DNA of 64,000 bases, taken from Euglena gracilis (Eukaryota; Euglenida; Euglenophyceae; Euglenales). The stretch is taken from contig CP154954.1 in NCBI GenBank assembly GCA_039621445.1, forward strand, positions 72,547,082 through 72,611,081. Reading direction: 5' to 3'. This document shows, in pieces, positions 1 to 13,261 of this stretch; position 1 is the stretch's first letter; the number at the start of each line of letters is the position of its first letter. The position numbers and the translations under genes are program-made. The notes below the pieces were generated by a model. The model ran no database searches, was not told the DNA's origin, and saw only the letters and a program-made list of their open reading frames with translations.

Positions 1-2728
1 AAAAAGCCTGTTCCTGATGCGGGTGGGCAACGGCCGGTGCCACATCTTCATCACGCCCGGGCCACCACCGGCCACGCGGAATGGAAAGCAGTATTGGCCC
101 CAAGGACCCCCATGGTTGCTGTTGCTGGCTGCGCCCCCCCCCCCTTATATTTGTTGGGATTTCAAGGGGGATTTTATATTTGGGGGGTGGACTTCATACT
201 TGGGGGCATCAATTCTTTTGGATGGCCTATGCAGACTTTGGCGGCCGTCAACTGCAGTCCAAAACCAAAATTTAAACCAATTTTTCATTTGGGTGCCTCC
301 ATTTTTCCACCAGAATGCAAAACACTTGCAAAGTGAAATGCAAAGCCAAGGGTTAGGGTCAGGGTTGGGTTAAGGATTTAGGTCGTCAGGTCTGACTTTG
401 GGCCTTACATTAGGCCTAACTCATCCCTAAATTTATGCCAAATGTAGACCGAACCTCCTCATCACCACACCCACAACCCTAACCCTGTTCTTAATAATAA
501 CAACACCAAAAAAAAATGCTGACAAACTCTCATGTTCTTTCTCTAAAAAAAAGTGGACCCGGTAAACTAAGGGACCCAGGGTTCCCTGTGGTTTATGGCT
601 GCTGTTTAAATCTCCTGAAATGATTTCTGAAAATCGGAACTTGCTCCTTCGACTGCTCCCATTCCATACCCATGAAATGTTCTTCGTGTCGAATTCCCCC
701 AGGTCAAACGTTGCTTGGACCCAAACCCCACAGGGCAACCCATAAGCGCAAGGCACTCCCCTCCAGGAATTTGAAAGAAGCCTGATCGACACTGATGGGA
801 GGAACAACTCCCCCCATATAACCTCTCTCCGAAACATAAACCCCCAGGGGGTTGGTTCCACTAGGATATGGCCCCCCCTTTTTCATAGCGCGCTGGTTCC
901 GAAAACAACAGAAAAAACTTTGGATGGACATCACAATTTCTCACCAGAACTCTCAAATTCGGCCAACAAATGCATTTTCTTCTCTCTGCAGTCATTGTTT
1001 TAACCTGCGAGATTTCCATTTTTTTTCTGGCAGATTGTTTATTGGAATGATAGTTTTCTATTCCATCCATAACAGAAAATGCTTGACAAGTTCATTTTTC
1101 ACAAAAAGTACAGATTCTCTTCCATCTGTCATTCATCACCACTTCATTGCATTTTCCCCTTTATCTCTGGTCCTGTGAAACACCACCTCCAGCGTTTTTG
1201 GGGAGTCGACCAGGGTCGAATGGAAATCCGGAAACCCCATGTTTGGCCTATGTTTGGTGTGGTGGGGTTTCTGAACTTCCAGAGGCGCTGATTTTCAGCC
1301 AATTTTGGGTGGAGTGAAAACCCTACCCCCCATTCTTTTTTGGGTGGGGGTCAACCCCTCCCCCATCTTGCTGGGCGGGGGAGTGGTAGAAGGGATGTCC
1401 GTGCCCTCCCCCGCCAGGCCTTCTCGTATTTCCTGGCACAGTTTTTGGGATTCCATGTTCCTTTGTTTCCTTCCGTAGCAGAAGGTATTGCCATGGTGGG
1501 TATGGTGGGTGGCCTACTCCCACCTTCTGGGTGGGGGCGGGTCCGACCCCCACCATGCTTTCCTGTACAATCCCCCATACCCCACACTCCCTGTCACTGT
1601 CACCTGACAGGTCGGTCGGTACCGGGGACCCTGACAAATTCTCAGGCATGACAGTTTCCTGGGGGGGGGGGGAGGGTAGATATTTCTGCAACGAGCTTTT
1701 CAGTGGACCGACAATCGCCCGCCCCCATCGGCGGAGTGGGAGCGCGTGCGGTTCCGCTACCCGTGCCTGCCGTACGAGCACGTGCTGGTGGACGGCGCCC
1801 CCACCACGCTGTACACGGTGCTGCCGCCCCGGCCCCGACCTGCATTCCCCCTCCCTTTTTTGGGTTCCGAGTGGGGTCCCCCCACCCTCCTTGAGGGGTT
1901 GAACAGAAACGAAAGGGGTCTGTTCCCAGCCTGTCACGATTTGTCCCTGGGACTTGGCATTGGAAGGTCAGATTCTTTCTCCTGCTGCCCTCCCCCTCCC
2001 AGGAAGTTGTTTCCTGACAAGTCAGCCGTAAAATCTATTCGGGGCCGGAGGCCTGGGTATGGGGTCTGGTGCGAAGCAGGAGTTCACGCCGGACCCCTTA
2101 GTTGTGGCCACGGGGGCCCTCCTCCCCGAGGGGAACTGTCCTGTTCCCCAGAGAGCACTGGGAGTGGATCCCGCCTGTGCCGCGGCGCTCCACCAGCGGA
2201 CGGCCGGGGCCCGCTGGCAACCCCCCCGGCCTCCCCTGAGGCCGCCCTCGCGAGCGAGTGGATGTACGAGCTGGAGGGCAAGTTGCGGCCAGCGGCCCCC
2301 CGGCACGGTCCGTGCGGTCCCGGCACGCATTGGTCCCAAAGGATGGGTGGGTCCAGGCAAAGTTCCCGCACCGACCATCCCCGTATACCGACGACCCCCT
2401 GGTCGGGGGTTGCACGCAATGGGGGCGGGGACGACCACCCCCTGGTCAGTCAGGGGTGTGAATGATCACCTCCCCCCCCCAGTTGGTCATTCACACTTGT
2501 TGGGGTTGTAGGGATCCGGTCGGTGGGCAATGGAGGGGGTGAGTAATATCGAAACGGAGATGCGAGGCGCAATTGGCGACGTCCATTTTGAAATCCACGC
2601 CCCAAGTGCGGTGCCGTTGCCTGGCGTGCCGCTGCCCGCAGGAGATGCCGTTCGAGGAGGTGCAGCGGTGCTGGCAGGCATACACGCAAGGGAACTACCC
2701 GGAGGCGAGGCCAGCGGCGTATGAGTGA
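1..2728 (+). CDS. 3' part of an unrecognised multi-exon gene
   Basis: Four exon-like blocks with G/C-rich third positions lie on the plus strand. The first (about 1-104, window-truncated) reads ...LFLMRVGNGRCHIFITPG. The second, 1704-1817, starts after an AG, contains EWERVRFRYPCLPYEH and ends before GTGCTG in phase 0. The third (about 2156-2302) contains ASEWMYELEGKLRP; its borders are unsure. The last, 2642-2728, starts after CCCGCAG, reads EMPFEEVQRCWQAYTQGNYP and then ends ...ARPAAYE-stop (TGA 2726-2728). The introns between hold G/C homopolymers and low-complexity sequence. I recognise no domain, and the phase between blocks three and four does not close with the borders I chose, so an exon may be missing. 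No AATAAA lies close behind the stop. That these blocks belong to one gene is inferred from strand, codon bias and order. Confidence 0.5.
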
Positions 2729-3025
2729 TGTCGGGCGCACGTAGATCACCCAGCTCTGCTCGGGCAGAGATGGCATTTCGGAATTTTGAAGGCTGTCATA
2801 GTTTGGGGACAAAACCTATGTCGACGTCTGCTAATTACCCAAGGTTTAACACCTGCGTGTATTATTTTTTGTCTCAAATCTCCAGGTGGCTGGTGGTGAT
2901 TTTGCCTCATTACTTCCCCCTTTGTGGGTTTCAAATGCCATTTTTCAAAGAAAAAGAGGCTCCCATTTTGCGACCTGGCTCTGCCATCCCGGGTGTGTGT
3001 CGTTGTGCCGCGATGCACCCACGGG

Positions 3026-5407
3026 ATGGCCGAGTCCAAGGCGCGCCGCCCGGTCCCCATGCGCCGCTGGGTCAGAACCGTGGCGCTGTCGCTGTGCGGT
3101 GTTCCCGCGTGGTACGCGGAGCACCCCGAGCGATGCCGGTGAACCATCGATTTGAAGGCCGGTGCGGCTTACCACGGCCGTTATCGGGATCACCCCGGGG
3201 GGGGGCATTCCAAGGCACCCAGATCTGACCCTGCTTGTCTGGGGGGGGGGGCAATGACCAAAGTTGCCTGGGTACTCGGACAGGGCGTCACATACAATTA
3301 CACATTCACTGGCCGCTGTCTTTCCTCAGAGTGACTGGCTGGCTTTTGGCCCAGACCCCCTCCCCCCCGGGGTAAAGTGACCCCCGCGCCGAAGGCTCTG
3401 GAAACTTTTTTTTGGCCGTTATTCTTCCCCCATGTTTGTGGTCAATTCTCCCTTGGATTCCAGAGTGCCGCCCCCGGGGGGGGGGTGACTGACTGGTTTT
3501 TTTGAAGAGTGGGTCGATAAAAATTGTGTGCTCCGACACCAAAGGCGCCGGATCAGGGGTTTTCTTAAGCCGGAGGGGACCCTGGGTCCAGCCAGCCAGC
3601 AGCTCAAATCCAGCCAGCAGCCCAAATTCGGGCTGGGAGCCCCCCCCCGGGGGGGAGGGTCGAGTGAAATAAAGTTGGGTCCAGCCCGGCCAGAGGCCGG
3701 GCCAACCGGCAGCAGGCTGGCCAGCCAAATGGGCTGCCCAGCTCACCTATCCCTGCATTTTTCCAGTAATTAGGCTGTTCCTCCAGTCCCGACCCAGCCT
3801 TGATCCAGCTCCATCCATCAAAATGTCGAAAATGGCAAAAAATTTCAGAAAATTTTTGTTTTTCATCGACCCAGCCCAGCCCAGCCCCCCTGCAGCCCCG
3901 GACCCGCCCCTCCCCCCCCTATACCCCCGGGGGGGGGGTCCAGCCAGCAGCTCATTTCCAGCCAGCAGCCTTTTTGCCAGCCGGAGGCTGGACCCCCCCC
4001 CCCCAGGGGGGGTCCTCAAGAAAACCCCTGCGCCGGATGGCGTGATAAAGCGTATCTTTGATCACCTGCTTGCCCTGTCCAAACACTCCAGGGCAGTTCG
4101 AGCCAGCCCCTCCCCTGGGGAACTCAGCCTGCCCTGTCGACTCCACTGGCGCTTCAATCACCGTCGAATTGTGACTTCCTTTGCCACCGCCCTCGGCAAG
4201 GTCTTGGGCCCACTTTTCGTGCAAGTCAAACAAGCAGTGAAGGGGATGACAATGATGATCATCATACCCATGTGGATGTTTTTCTCCACCCAACGACGGT
4301 AACAACCTCTTGGGGGGGGGCAAGGGAAATGATTAAACTTTTATAATTTCAACATCAAGGGAAAAAACTACATTTATTAACGTTTATGTCCTGTTACATG
4401 AACGTTAATAAATGTAGCTTTTTTCCCTTGATTTGTTGAAATTTTAAAAGTTTAATCATTTCCCTTGTCCCCCCCCCCAAGAGGTTGTTATTTGACAAAC
4501 ACCCACAGACCCATTTAAGCCCATCCTTTCCTCATTGCTTCCCACCCATTCGTTCAAACAGGGCTTGTTGTGAGGCTGGGGTCAGGAACAGCCCTCTGGT
4601 CAAGGAGGGAGGAGGGGAAGGAGGGGGTGATCAAGAAGGGGGAGGAGGGGGTAGTGGGGGGTTGGGGGACCCTCCTCCCATCTAAATCAATGAACGCATC
4701 AAATGATTTGAGCACATTTGTTACTTTATGGTCGAATGGATATTGGCCATCCACCAATGATTGCACGGCTCGGTTGCCACCTGCTGGCCATTGTGGAGGA
4801 CGCTGCAGCTTCCCGCGTAAAGCTGCCAATCAAGAGTCTGGAAGCGTTGGGCTGGGTCCCGATCCCTAGAGCTCCTGACCAGGATGTCTGCTGATCCAAA
4901 AGTCTGCTCGTCTGCTGGTTTCCATACTTTCAAAAGGCACCTATATTCGGGCCTTCCCTCTGAAATTTTTCTGCCCCCCCCCCCCGCTCCGCCGCTGGCT
5001 CTGAGGTTAATGGTCCCCTTATGAGGGCATAATTGCAAAAAGAAGACGTTGTGGGCGAAAACTCAAGGCTCGGGCCAACAGCTCCAAATAGGAATGCATT
5101 TTTGGGCTAATGGCTGATTTGGGAGAAACACCATGGTGGTGCCGGCAAGTACACGCAGACAAGTGGTTATGGCCTCCCTGTGGCATGCAAACAGCTAAGT
5201 GTTTTTTTTTTAAGGCCGCGCCACCCCTGGGACAATCTTTCCTTCTTGTTGCTGGTTATCAAACAACTGTCCCCTGGGACACTTTTTTCCTGTCCTGTGC
5301 ATGCCTTTGCGTCTCTGTCGGGCGCAGCGCAGCAGTCACCCTGGCCCAGCTTGGCCGGCCTGGCGGTTGTCAAGCGGCGGAGCACCGTCTTCCGCCAAGA
5401 CCCCTGA
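3026..5407 (+). CDS. possible small gene: first and last exon-like pieces
   Basis: An ATG at 3026 opens a GC3-rich stretch, MAESKARRPVPMRRWVRTVA, continuing ...LSLCGVPAWYAEHPER and meeting a GTGAAC donor after 3138 (phase 2). It begins 300 bases after the stop of the upstream gene. A second stretch starts after GCGCAG at 5333, reads QSPWPSLAGLAVVKRRSTVF and continues RQDP-stop (TGA 5405-5407). I see no well-supported exon between them, and their splice phases (2 and 0) do not join directly, so either an internal exon is missed or they are unrelated. No family is recognised. The gap contains C/G runs and a hairpin element at 4301. Confidence 0.3.
4301..4489. mobile_element. near-perfect hairpin MITE
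   Basis: The left arm begins AACAACCTCTTGGGGGGG and the right arm ends CCCCCCAAGAGGTTGTT. The arms pair almost without a break (AAGGGAAATGATTAAACTTT against its complement, then the TACATTTATTAACGTT block), leaving a loop of about ten bases near 4390-4400. The outermost matched bases extend one more on each side (T...A), so the duplication could be TA. There is no coding capacity. This is a foldback, non-autonomous DNA element. Confidence 0.8.
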
Positions 5408-7278
5408 CCCACTGCCCCCGCTGCGCCGTGTGAGATTCGAGCTATGCTTTTTTTGAAAAATTTCTGCCGATTTGTGCGGATTGCCGTCTGGGATTTCGAT
5501 CCGTACAAGAGAGCACAAGCTGCAAACTCTCCATGAAATATGCCCCATCTCAGGTGGTGATTCAGGTCGGCAGCACAGATACAAGCCCCAATAATTATGC
5601 AACCCACTGGTTCTGTGTGGCCCTATTTATTTATTTGTTTATTCAATTTATTCGTTTATTTGTTGTTGTTGTTTATTTATTTGTTATTTGTTGTTTATTT
5701 TTTTTAATTTGTTACTAATAAATTGCATCCCCCCATCAATCTCAAAGTCAAAAATGGGGGCGGTTGTCACATGGCAAGTCAAATTGATAATGTAACGAGG
5801 TAATTCATGAAAACAAATATTGTTCATGAGTTTTATTCTTTATTATATTTATATTTTATTATGTTTTTTTACAATTTTATTATATTTTTTTTAATTTTTT
5901 TATTTGACTTTTCATTTTTTTCAAATTTTGACAATTTTCGGCCTCAAAATCGCCAATATTCCATTTTGGGCACTTTTTGCAAAAAAAATTGCCAAAACTC
6001 TCCATTTTTTCAGTGCAAAGCGCCGGGGGGAGGGATGGAAACCTTTTGAAGAAGGGTTCCCACCCCGAAAAAAAAACATAAACAAAATTAAACAAAATTT
6101 ATTTGAAAATTTTTTAAAAATTGTCACCCAGACCGCGCCACTGTGCAGGAGGGGGGGGTTCCAACTGGTGCTGGGGTTCCAACCGCTTTCACCTGCCCCT
6201 ATATCGAACCCCAGGTTGGGGCCGTTTCGACCCCCTGGAGGGTTCTGGGTGCAGTATTATAGCACACCCCCTTCGCTGAGGCGAAACAGAGCACCTGATA
6301 ATGTGTATTTTGTTGTTGAATTTCCCCCATTGAACAAATTGTGTCGCGCCGTGCCAGAATTTCAAACCTCATCCCAGAAAATTGACCCTTTGGGCATGCC
6401 TCGTCTCCTCCGTCTGCCAACCATCTTGTCTGGGGGTGCCGAAAAATGACACGAAAGCTGTCAAACAGGAGGGAAGGTGGGTGGGGGTTCTGTCGGGAAG
6501 AGGTTCCTCTCTGCCTATTGGCATCATTCTTGGAATCTCATGCTCTGTACATTTCGGGCTGTCCGGTGTGGCTTCAGAACACCTGTATCTGCTGCTGTTG
6601 CCACCATACGGGAGGTCTCAAAAATATAATCAAAATACCACGTTCGGAAAAAAGCACTGGTTGTTTCTCTCCGTGCTTTCTCACCACTCCTAGTGGCCAA
6701 AGTTTGACACAAAAAACAAAAGGTCAAAGATAACTAAAATGGCCGAAATGACCAGGGTGCGATGGATACCAGTGGAAGAACACATCTCTCTTTTACCACG
6801 TGGGTTTCCCTTCTCATCTCTCTGTCTTTGGCATGTTTGACAGAGAAGTTGCCCTACCCATATCTCACGCATCCCCCCCCCCCCAGCAGGAGACAAATTC
6901 AGTGGTCGTTGGACAAGGGGGAGAGTACTGAACATCTCTTGGGGGAGTCCCCAACAGGTCATATTTTCCTTCCGGTGCTTTGTGCCTGATTTTTTTTGCA
7001 TTTTTGACAGCTTTTCCCAAAAAAAAGTGTCCAAATTGGCATTTCGGCCGACTTTGGGACTAAATTTTTTTCTGCCTGGGGCTTTGTTCCAAGCCGAAAA
7101 TCAGTCATTCAGCCTGTGCGACTGTTGGGGGGGGGAGTGTTCTGACCCACTCCCCTCCTCGTCCAGGGAGGGGGATCCGTCCCCACCTGCTCTTATATTG
7201 AACCTTGGCAGGCATTCCATGTCACACCAGGCACCCCCTCGGATCTGCCCGTGCAAAGTTCCACCCATTTGCGCTGTA
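5408..7278. other. no gene seen; AT-rich block and G/C runs
   Basis: 5620-5960 is a T-rich stretch of TTTATTTGTTTATT-like words. The rest is a mosaic of short repeat fragments, including the GCGCCGGGGGGAGGG and TTTCAGTGCAAAGCG motifs seen beside other elements. No open frame shows the third-position bias of the real exons in this window. Confidence 0.5.
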
Positions 7279-7870
7279 CCCCCCCCCCCCCTTGTCCAAC
7301 GGCCGGCCTTGTCCAACGACCACCCCCCCGGTCAGTAGCGATCTTTTTCCAGGTGATCTTTTTTTCCAGACGTTCGCGTTCTTACTTCCAGCCTTTTCTT
7401 AAAACTTTCAGCGCAGATTTTGTACCTGGTCAACAAGTTTTTTTTTTGCCTGGTTTCCTGCAAATCAGCAACTTTTGGCCTTTTTTTGGCCATGTTTTGG
7501 CCATTTTGGGCCACTTTTGGCCACTTTTGGCCACTCTGGGCTGCAATTGGCAAATTAGGTCACTTTTGGATACTTTGGATGCATTTTTGCTTCATTTATG
7601 CCAATTTTTGGCTGCTTCTGGCTATTTTTGCACATTTGTGACCATTTTCAGCCACTTCTGACCGCTTTTATCCGCTTTTTGCCCCAGTTTGACCATTTGG
7701 CCATTTTCTGCCCATTTTTTGTGACCATTTTGTGCACACGGGAGAAAATTTTTTGACCCCGGTCTTGTCTAACGATCCCCCCCCCGGTTAGTAGCAATAT
7801 TTGGCCAAAATAGCGACCCCCCCCCCGGTCAGTAGCGATATTTGTGGTCGTTGGACAAGGGGGGGGGAGG
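7279..7870. mobile_element. TA-flanked short DNA transposon, copy 1
   Basis: A TA (7277-7278) precedes a C-run followed by CTTGTCCAACG, and the element ends with its complement, CGTTGGACAAGGGGGG..GAGG, followed by TA (7871-7872). The inner parts of both ends carry CCCCCCGGTCAGTAGCGAT repeats. The middle (about 7470-7700) is built of TTTTGGCCA words. No protein is encoded. The same ends occur at 51062-51869 and 56802-57377, which defines a family. Confidence 0.75.
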
Positions 7871-7872
7871 TA

Positions 7873-9590
7873 CTTCGATCACCAGAAATTGTCAAGGTCA
7901 CTGGTGCTGGTGCAACTGTGTTAAGTTTGTTTTCTCAACTCGCTGAGCATTGTTGAACATGAGTTCTGTGTCAATACAGCTGCCCCCCCCCCTGTGAAAG
8001 GGGTCTGCTTCTTCTCCCAATTTGGGGGCCTGGAAAGAAGGAATGGATCCTTATTTGATGCGTGTTGGCACCCCATCAGCCCATTCTGAACCCTGCTGCG
8101 GAACGTGAGGGTTCCCTGCCTTCTTAATGTGAACTGTGCACCTCAAGTCGAGAGCTGCTTCGACCTCCCTCTCCCCACCACACAATTGCTTGACACCTTG
8201 AGGCTGGATTCCATGGAAGAAATCAGTCTGCCTGGTGTGCCCTCCAAGGAAGTACCAAGGACAGGCTACTCACCCCCCCCCCCAAAGAAGTGTTTGTCTG
8301 TGCACTTTATTGGGGTTGTTTCAAACTGTGAAAGTGCTCATCATCAAAACCTCAAAACCAAGTTGCAGTTTTTTTTAAAGGTCTTTGGGGGGTAGTAGGC
8401 CTTTTAGCCCTGTTGTTCGCTGTAGCAAATCAGTCAATAAATTCTTGGTGGCTACTGCTGAACTCCTCCCAGGAAATTTGTCATATGTCACAATACAAAA
8501 TTGTCATGATTCCTGGTTCTGGCTAACTGTCAGGTGTACAGTTTCCAGGGAGTTTTTTTTTTTGCATTTTTATGTATTTTTCAAATTTTCTAAGAATGTG
8601 CATTTTTCACGTTTCTTTTTCAAAAATTTTTGCATATTTTTTGATTTTCTTCAACGGTTTTTTCGGGATTTCCCCATTTTTCTCATTTGAGCATTTTTTT
8701 GCAATTTTTGTGCACATTTTTTTTTGAAACTGCCACTTTCCTCATAATTCCAAAAATTCTTGTAAAATTGTTGGTTTTTTTTCATGTTTTGGACATTTCT
8801 TGCATTTTGCAATTTTTGTGAGTTTTTTTATATATATTTTTTCACTCATTTTTGGGGGCATTTTCCCAAAATGCGTGTTTTTGGGCATTTTTTTCCCTCA
8901 TTTCCCCGGTTGGGCTGGTGCATCCCTCCCTGGAGGAGTAAACCCCCCCAGTTTTAGTGCGCGGTGTCCAAATGGTACGCAGTGCCCAAATAAATAAACA
9001 AGTGTCACACCCCCGAGGGCCCGAAATTCCAAAAAAAGCGTGCACCCCAAGAGCCAATTTTCAATGAAACGCCTTTGGGTCGTGCCCAAGTAAGTGTCGC
9101 ACCCCTGAAGGTCTGAAACTGCGGTCCAATAATGTGTGCATCCCGTGCACTTAAATGGGGGTTTTTAGAAAATCTGAAGAAATTTTGATGGTTTGTTTTC
9201 CTTTTGCGATTGGGGCCTTCATTCCGAAGGCATTTTTTTGCTGGCTTGGGAATGCTGCGCTTATGAAGACATTTAACCTCCCCCCAACGACTTTGTGTCT
9301 CCTATTTGGACTGGTTGCTAAAACACCCAGGGGGGTTTCATCTCTTCCTTTTGAGTTTTTGCTGAAAAATCTGAAAAATTAAAAAACTGAAAACTTTGGC
9401 CGAAAAAAGCCTTCCCGAGAGCAAAATTGGTCCAAAGGAGGATTTTTTCTCATGCCAACCTTTAACATAACAATTGTGAATGGTTTTAAATTGTTCAAAT
9501 TTTATTTCACATTTTCAATTTCCAAAAGTCTAAATTTCTGGGGGTTTTCCCAAAGTCCTGTGGGTGTCATCAGGGGGGGGGGGAATGCAA
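7873..9590. other. no gene seen
   Basis: Mixed unique and T-rich sequence with C/G homopolymers. Short open frames (for example 8105-8395) lack third-position bias and splice-like borders. Confidence 0.5.
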
Positions 9591-10025
9591 CTTGCATAAT
9601 TTGCATTTTTTTTTGCATAATCAGGTTTTCCCGAAATTTGCATTTTTCTTACATTTTTTTTTGCATTTTTTTGCATAAAATATTTTGCCCTGGAAATTTT
9701 TTTTGTAGTTGGTTGCCGTATGTTTGGATTTTTTTTTTGCATTTTTTTTTGCATTCTTTACATAAAATATTTTGCCCTTGAAAAAATTTTGTAGTTGGTT
9801 GGCATATGTTTGGATTTTTTTGCATTTTTTTTTTTGCGTTTTTTTGCATAAAATATTTTGCCCTGGAAAATTTTTTTGATCCCAGGCAGCAAAACTCTGT
9901 CATATTCCAGCTTTTTCTCAAGGTTTTCATGCAAGTTGCATTTTTTTTGCATTTTTTTTGCATTTTTTTGCATTTTTTTTGCATTTTTTTGACTTGCATA
10001 ATTTGAAGGGCCAAGTTGCATCCCC
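9590..10025. repeat. T-rich GCATTTTTTT array with a longer tandem unit
   Basis: The word TTTTTTTGCAT is repeated throughout. Embedded in it, a block with GCATAAAATATTTTGCCC, then a GGTTG and a CATATGTTTGG-like run, recurs about three times at 80-95 base spacing (near 9672, 9767 and 9847). The block is bracketed by CTTGCATAATTTGCA-like sequence at 9588 and 9990, suggesting an element boundary that I could not prove. Confidence 0.6.
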
Positions 10026-10029
10026 CCCC

Positions 10030-12660
10030 CTGGTGTCATGCTTTTTTGTCTGTATTTTGTCTGTCTTGTTTTGCATGTCTATAGTCTATTGCTATTGTCA
10101 TTTATTCTTATTTTTATAATTGTATTTTGTTATATTTTTTGGGGCCCACTTTTTAAGGTTTTGCTGAGAATCAGCAGTAGTTTTTTTTGGTGGCGTTTTT
10201 GTTCGGGGGTGGGAGAGCGCGCACTTATTGGAAGGCCAACACCTGCCTCCTCCCCCTCCCACAATGGGCTGCCGACGCATCCCTCAAAACTGAAAGTCGC
10301 CAGCCTCGTGCTTCCTCGCGCCGCCGCGAAGCACCCCCAGCCAGCTTCCCCCCTGCCAAGCGTCATTCCCCTGCCATCCCTCCCCGCCCCCTGGCCTGCC
10401 CGGGAATCCCCACAACTTCATGGGTGGTGGCTGGGGGGTTGACCACCCCTTCCCATATTTCCCGGGGCGCAGATTTTTCAAAAATCTGCAAAAAAAAGAC
10501 GTCAAAAGTTTCCTTCGGTGCCAGCGGAATTTTTCTTTGGGCGGTGCTATGGAAGGTGTGTGGTCGACCCCCACCCACCAGACCTTCCCGTACGGCCCTT
10601 CCTCACCCCCGTTCCATCTTTTGCCTCCTTCCTCTCCCCCCTCGGTTAACCTCTCCCAGCCTTCCCCACTTCTCCTTTCTTTCCGAACCCCCACTGTTTG
10701 CCGACCTTGATCAGTTTCCCCCACCCTGTCAAACGCTCTGGGAAGGAACCAGAAACGCAGCAAGCTGCGAGCAATGTACCGTCGAAAACATTCCAGTTAC
10801 TGCTTGTGCAACGGAATCTCTGCAGTTTCTGGAGTTTTATGGATTTAGGCAGGCTGAAATTTCAGTCGTTTATATTCCATGCCTCTGTCTCTGAAGTATG
10901 TGTTACACTTTTTTGTGCCTGTGAATATTGACCAACAAATATCACATCCCAACAATTTACACACTGGCCCTTTTTTTGAGTTTGACAATGGTACCCTGCA
11001 TAACCAGGAGGACTCTGATCTACCCCTTCCCCTGTCACATGAATTGCATGTTGGCGTTTCTCAGTCAGGAGGAGCGTCCACCCTGTGTCCTTATTATGGA
11101 AAGTTTGTGTGGTTTGATTTTCTGTGTTTTTTTTTTGCGGCAGCGCTGTTTTGTGCTTGGAATTTCAAAATTTGTTTTTTTTTGGAATAGAAACATTGTG
11201 CATTGTGCCCCCAATTTCTCTCTGAGACCAAACTTTTTTTTTGTCATTTTTGTTGTTTTTTTTGGCCAACCATTTGCACATTTTTAGAACCAGCATGTTT
11301 TGCAAAATATAAGCAAACTGCATTGAAAATTCTCGAAGGTTTGCATTTTTATATTTATAAGCATTGTTTGCTGTTCTGTTTCTGCTTTTATGTTTTTTTT
11401 TGGAGGAAGAAAGAGCTAATGACCGTCAAAACATGCGCTGCATTGCATGACATGTCGTGTTCCACAATTGAAAAATTTCCATGGACAAGGCAAATTTTTC
11501 TGCCCTCTCCAAAAGAAAAGTGTTCATTCCGGGACGGGATTTGTAACTGTCTTTTATTGAGTTTATTTGTGTTTTATTATTTGTGTATTTTTTGCTTCAA
11601 GTTTTTCGAAGTTCTGCCCCCCTCCTGGGTATTACAGTTTACAGATTTCCTCAAAACATTTTTCCTGGGTTCAACTGTATTGGGTCAGAGGGTTCCCGAA
11701 TTTCAATGCCAATGGCTCAAGCTAACCCCCCCCCCCCAGTGTACCTGAGGACTACCATAACAGTCTGTGCCTGGTTTCAGTTTTTCTTTGTCCCCCTTTT
11801 TTCCAGCATTTCCAGAATTTTGTGTTTTAAAACATTTTTTTTTGCCGTTTTTCCGGCTCTTGTGGCTGTGCCACTGTGCAGGTGGGCGTCTTCTCTCATT
11901 CGGGGAAAGGGGGCAGGCCGAATTTTAAGGCAAGGCTGAGCCTTGCCTGGGCACTCGCCCAAGGCACCATTGGTGCCGAAGGCGCCGGAAGTCCAAAAAT
12001 GCCTGTTTTGCGCACTTTTTTTTTGGCCCACGACCAGGCAGGCACGGACCCCCCCCCCCCCCCCCGGAGGAGGGGCAGTGCCTGCCGACTCAGGCACTCC
12101 AGGAATCATTTGAGACCCGTCTCCTCGCCAAGTCCAGCCTGGTGACCTGTTCGTGTGGCCAAAAATCTAGTTTTAGCGTGGGAACTCCTCCTTTACTTCA
12201 GTTTCTCAGAATTATTGGCATGCCTTTATCCAAGCAATTGCCCCAGAAAAACCCACAAATAGGAATAAAAAAATAGCAGTTTCAAAAAAATGGTAATTTA
12301 TTAAAAAAATATTTAAAATATTTTGAAAAATGATTTGAAATAAGTGAAATAATTTTTTTTAAAAAAATATTTAAAATAGTTTAAAAAATGGTAGTTTTTC
12401 CCTTTTGACCAAAAACGCCCACAGCAACCTTGAACCCAGGGTTGGGCATGCCATCTTGCGGAAACCCTCTGGCGCCTGGTTGCGCTTTCCCTGACCCACA
12501 AGCAAACCAGTCACAGGCTTGTGGCCCTGTGTGACTGTTGCCAGCGAGGCGGTCCTGATGTCTCACCCATGGACCAAAGGGGGGGGGAGGGGAATGAGTC
12601 AAGCACCAACGAAGAATGAAGGAAACGGAAGGCAAAGGAAAGGGCAACCCCCAAATAAAC
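10030..12660. other. no gene seen
   Basis: Contains T-runs, GGCGCCGGAAG-type element fragments near 11980 and a poly-C run at 12050. The CT-rich 10560-10700 stretch yields long open frames only because of low complexity. Confidence 0.45.
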
Positions 12661-12673
12661 CCCACCCCCAAAT

Positions 12674-13258
<585 letters not shown>

Positions 13259-13261
13259 TAG

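Noticed and set aside
3952-4323. Minus-strand frame with HEKWAQDLAEGGGKGSHNST
   Set aside because: Protein-like in part, but it crosses C/G runs, has no recognised domain, start or splice borders, and abuts a MITE; at best a transposon-gene remnant.
4554-5038. Minus-strand frames with KLQRPPQWPAGGNRAVQSLV and WKPADEQTFGSADILVRS
   Set aside because: Two overlapping frames of similar plausibility and no third-position bias or conserved motif; cannot be called a gene.
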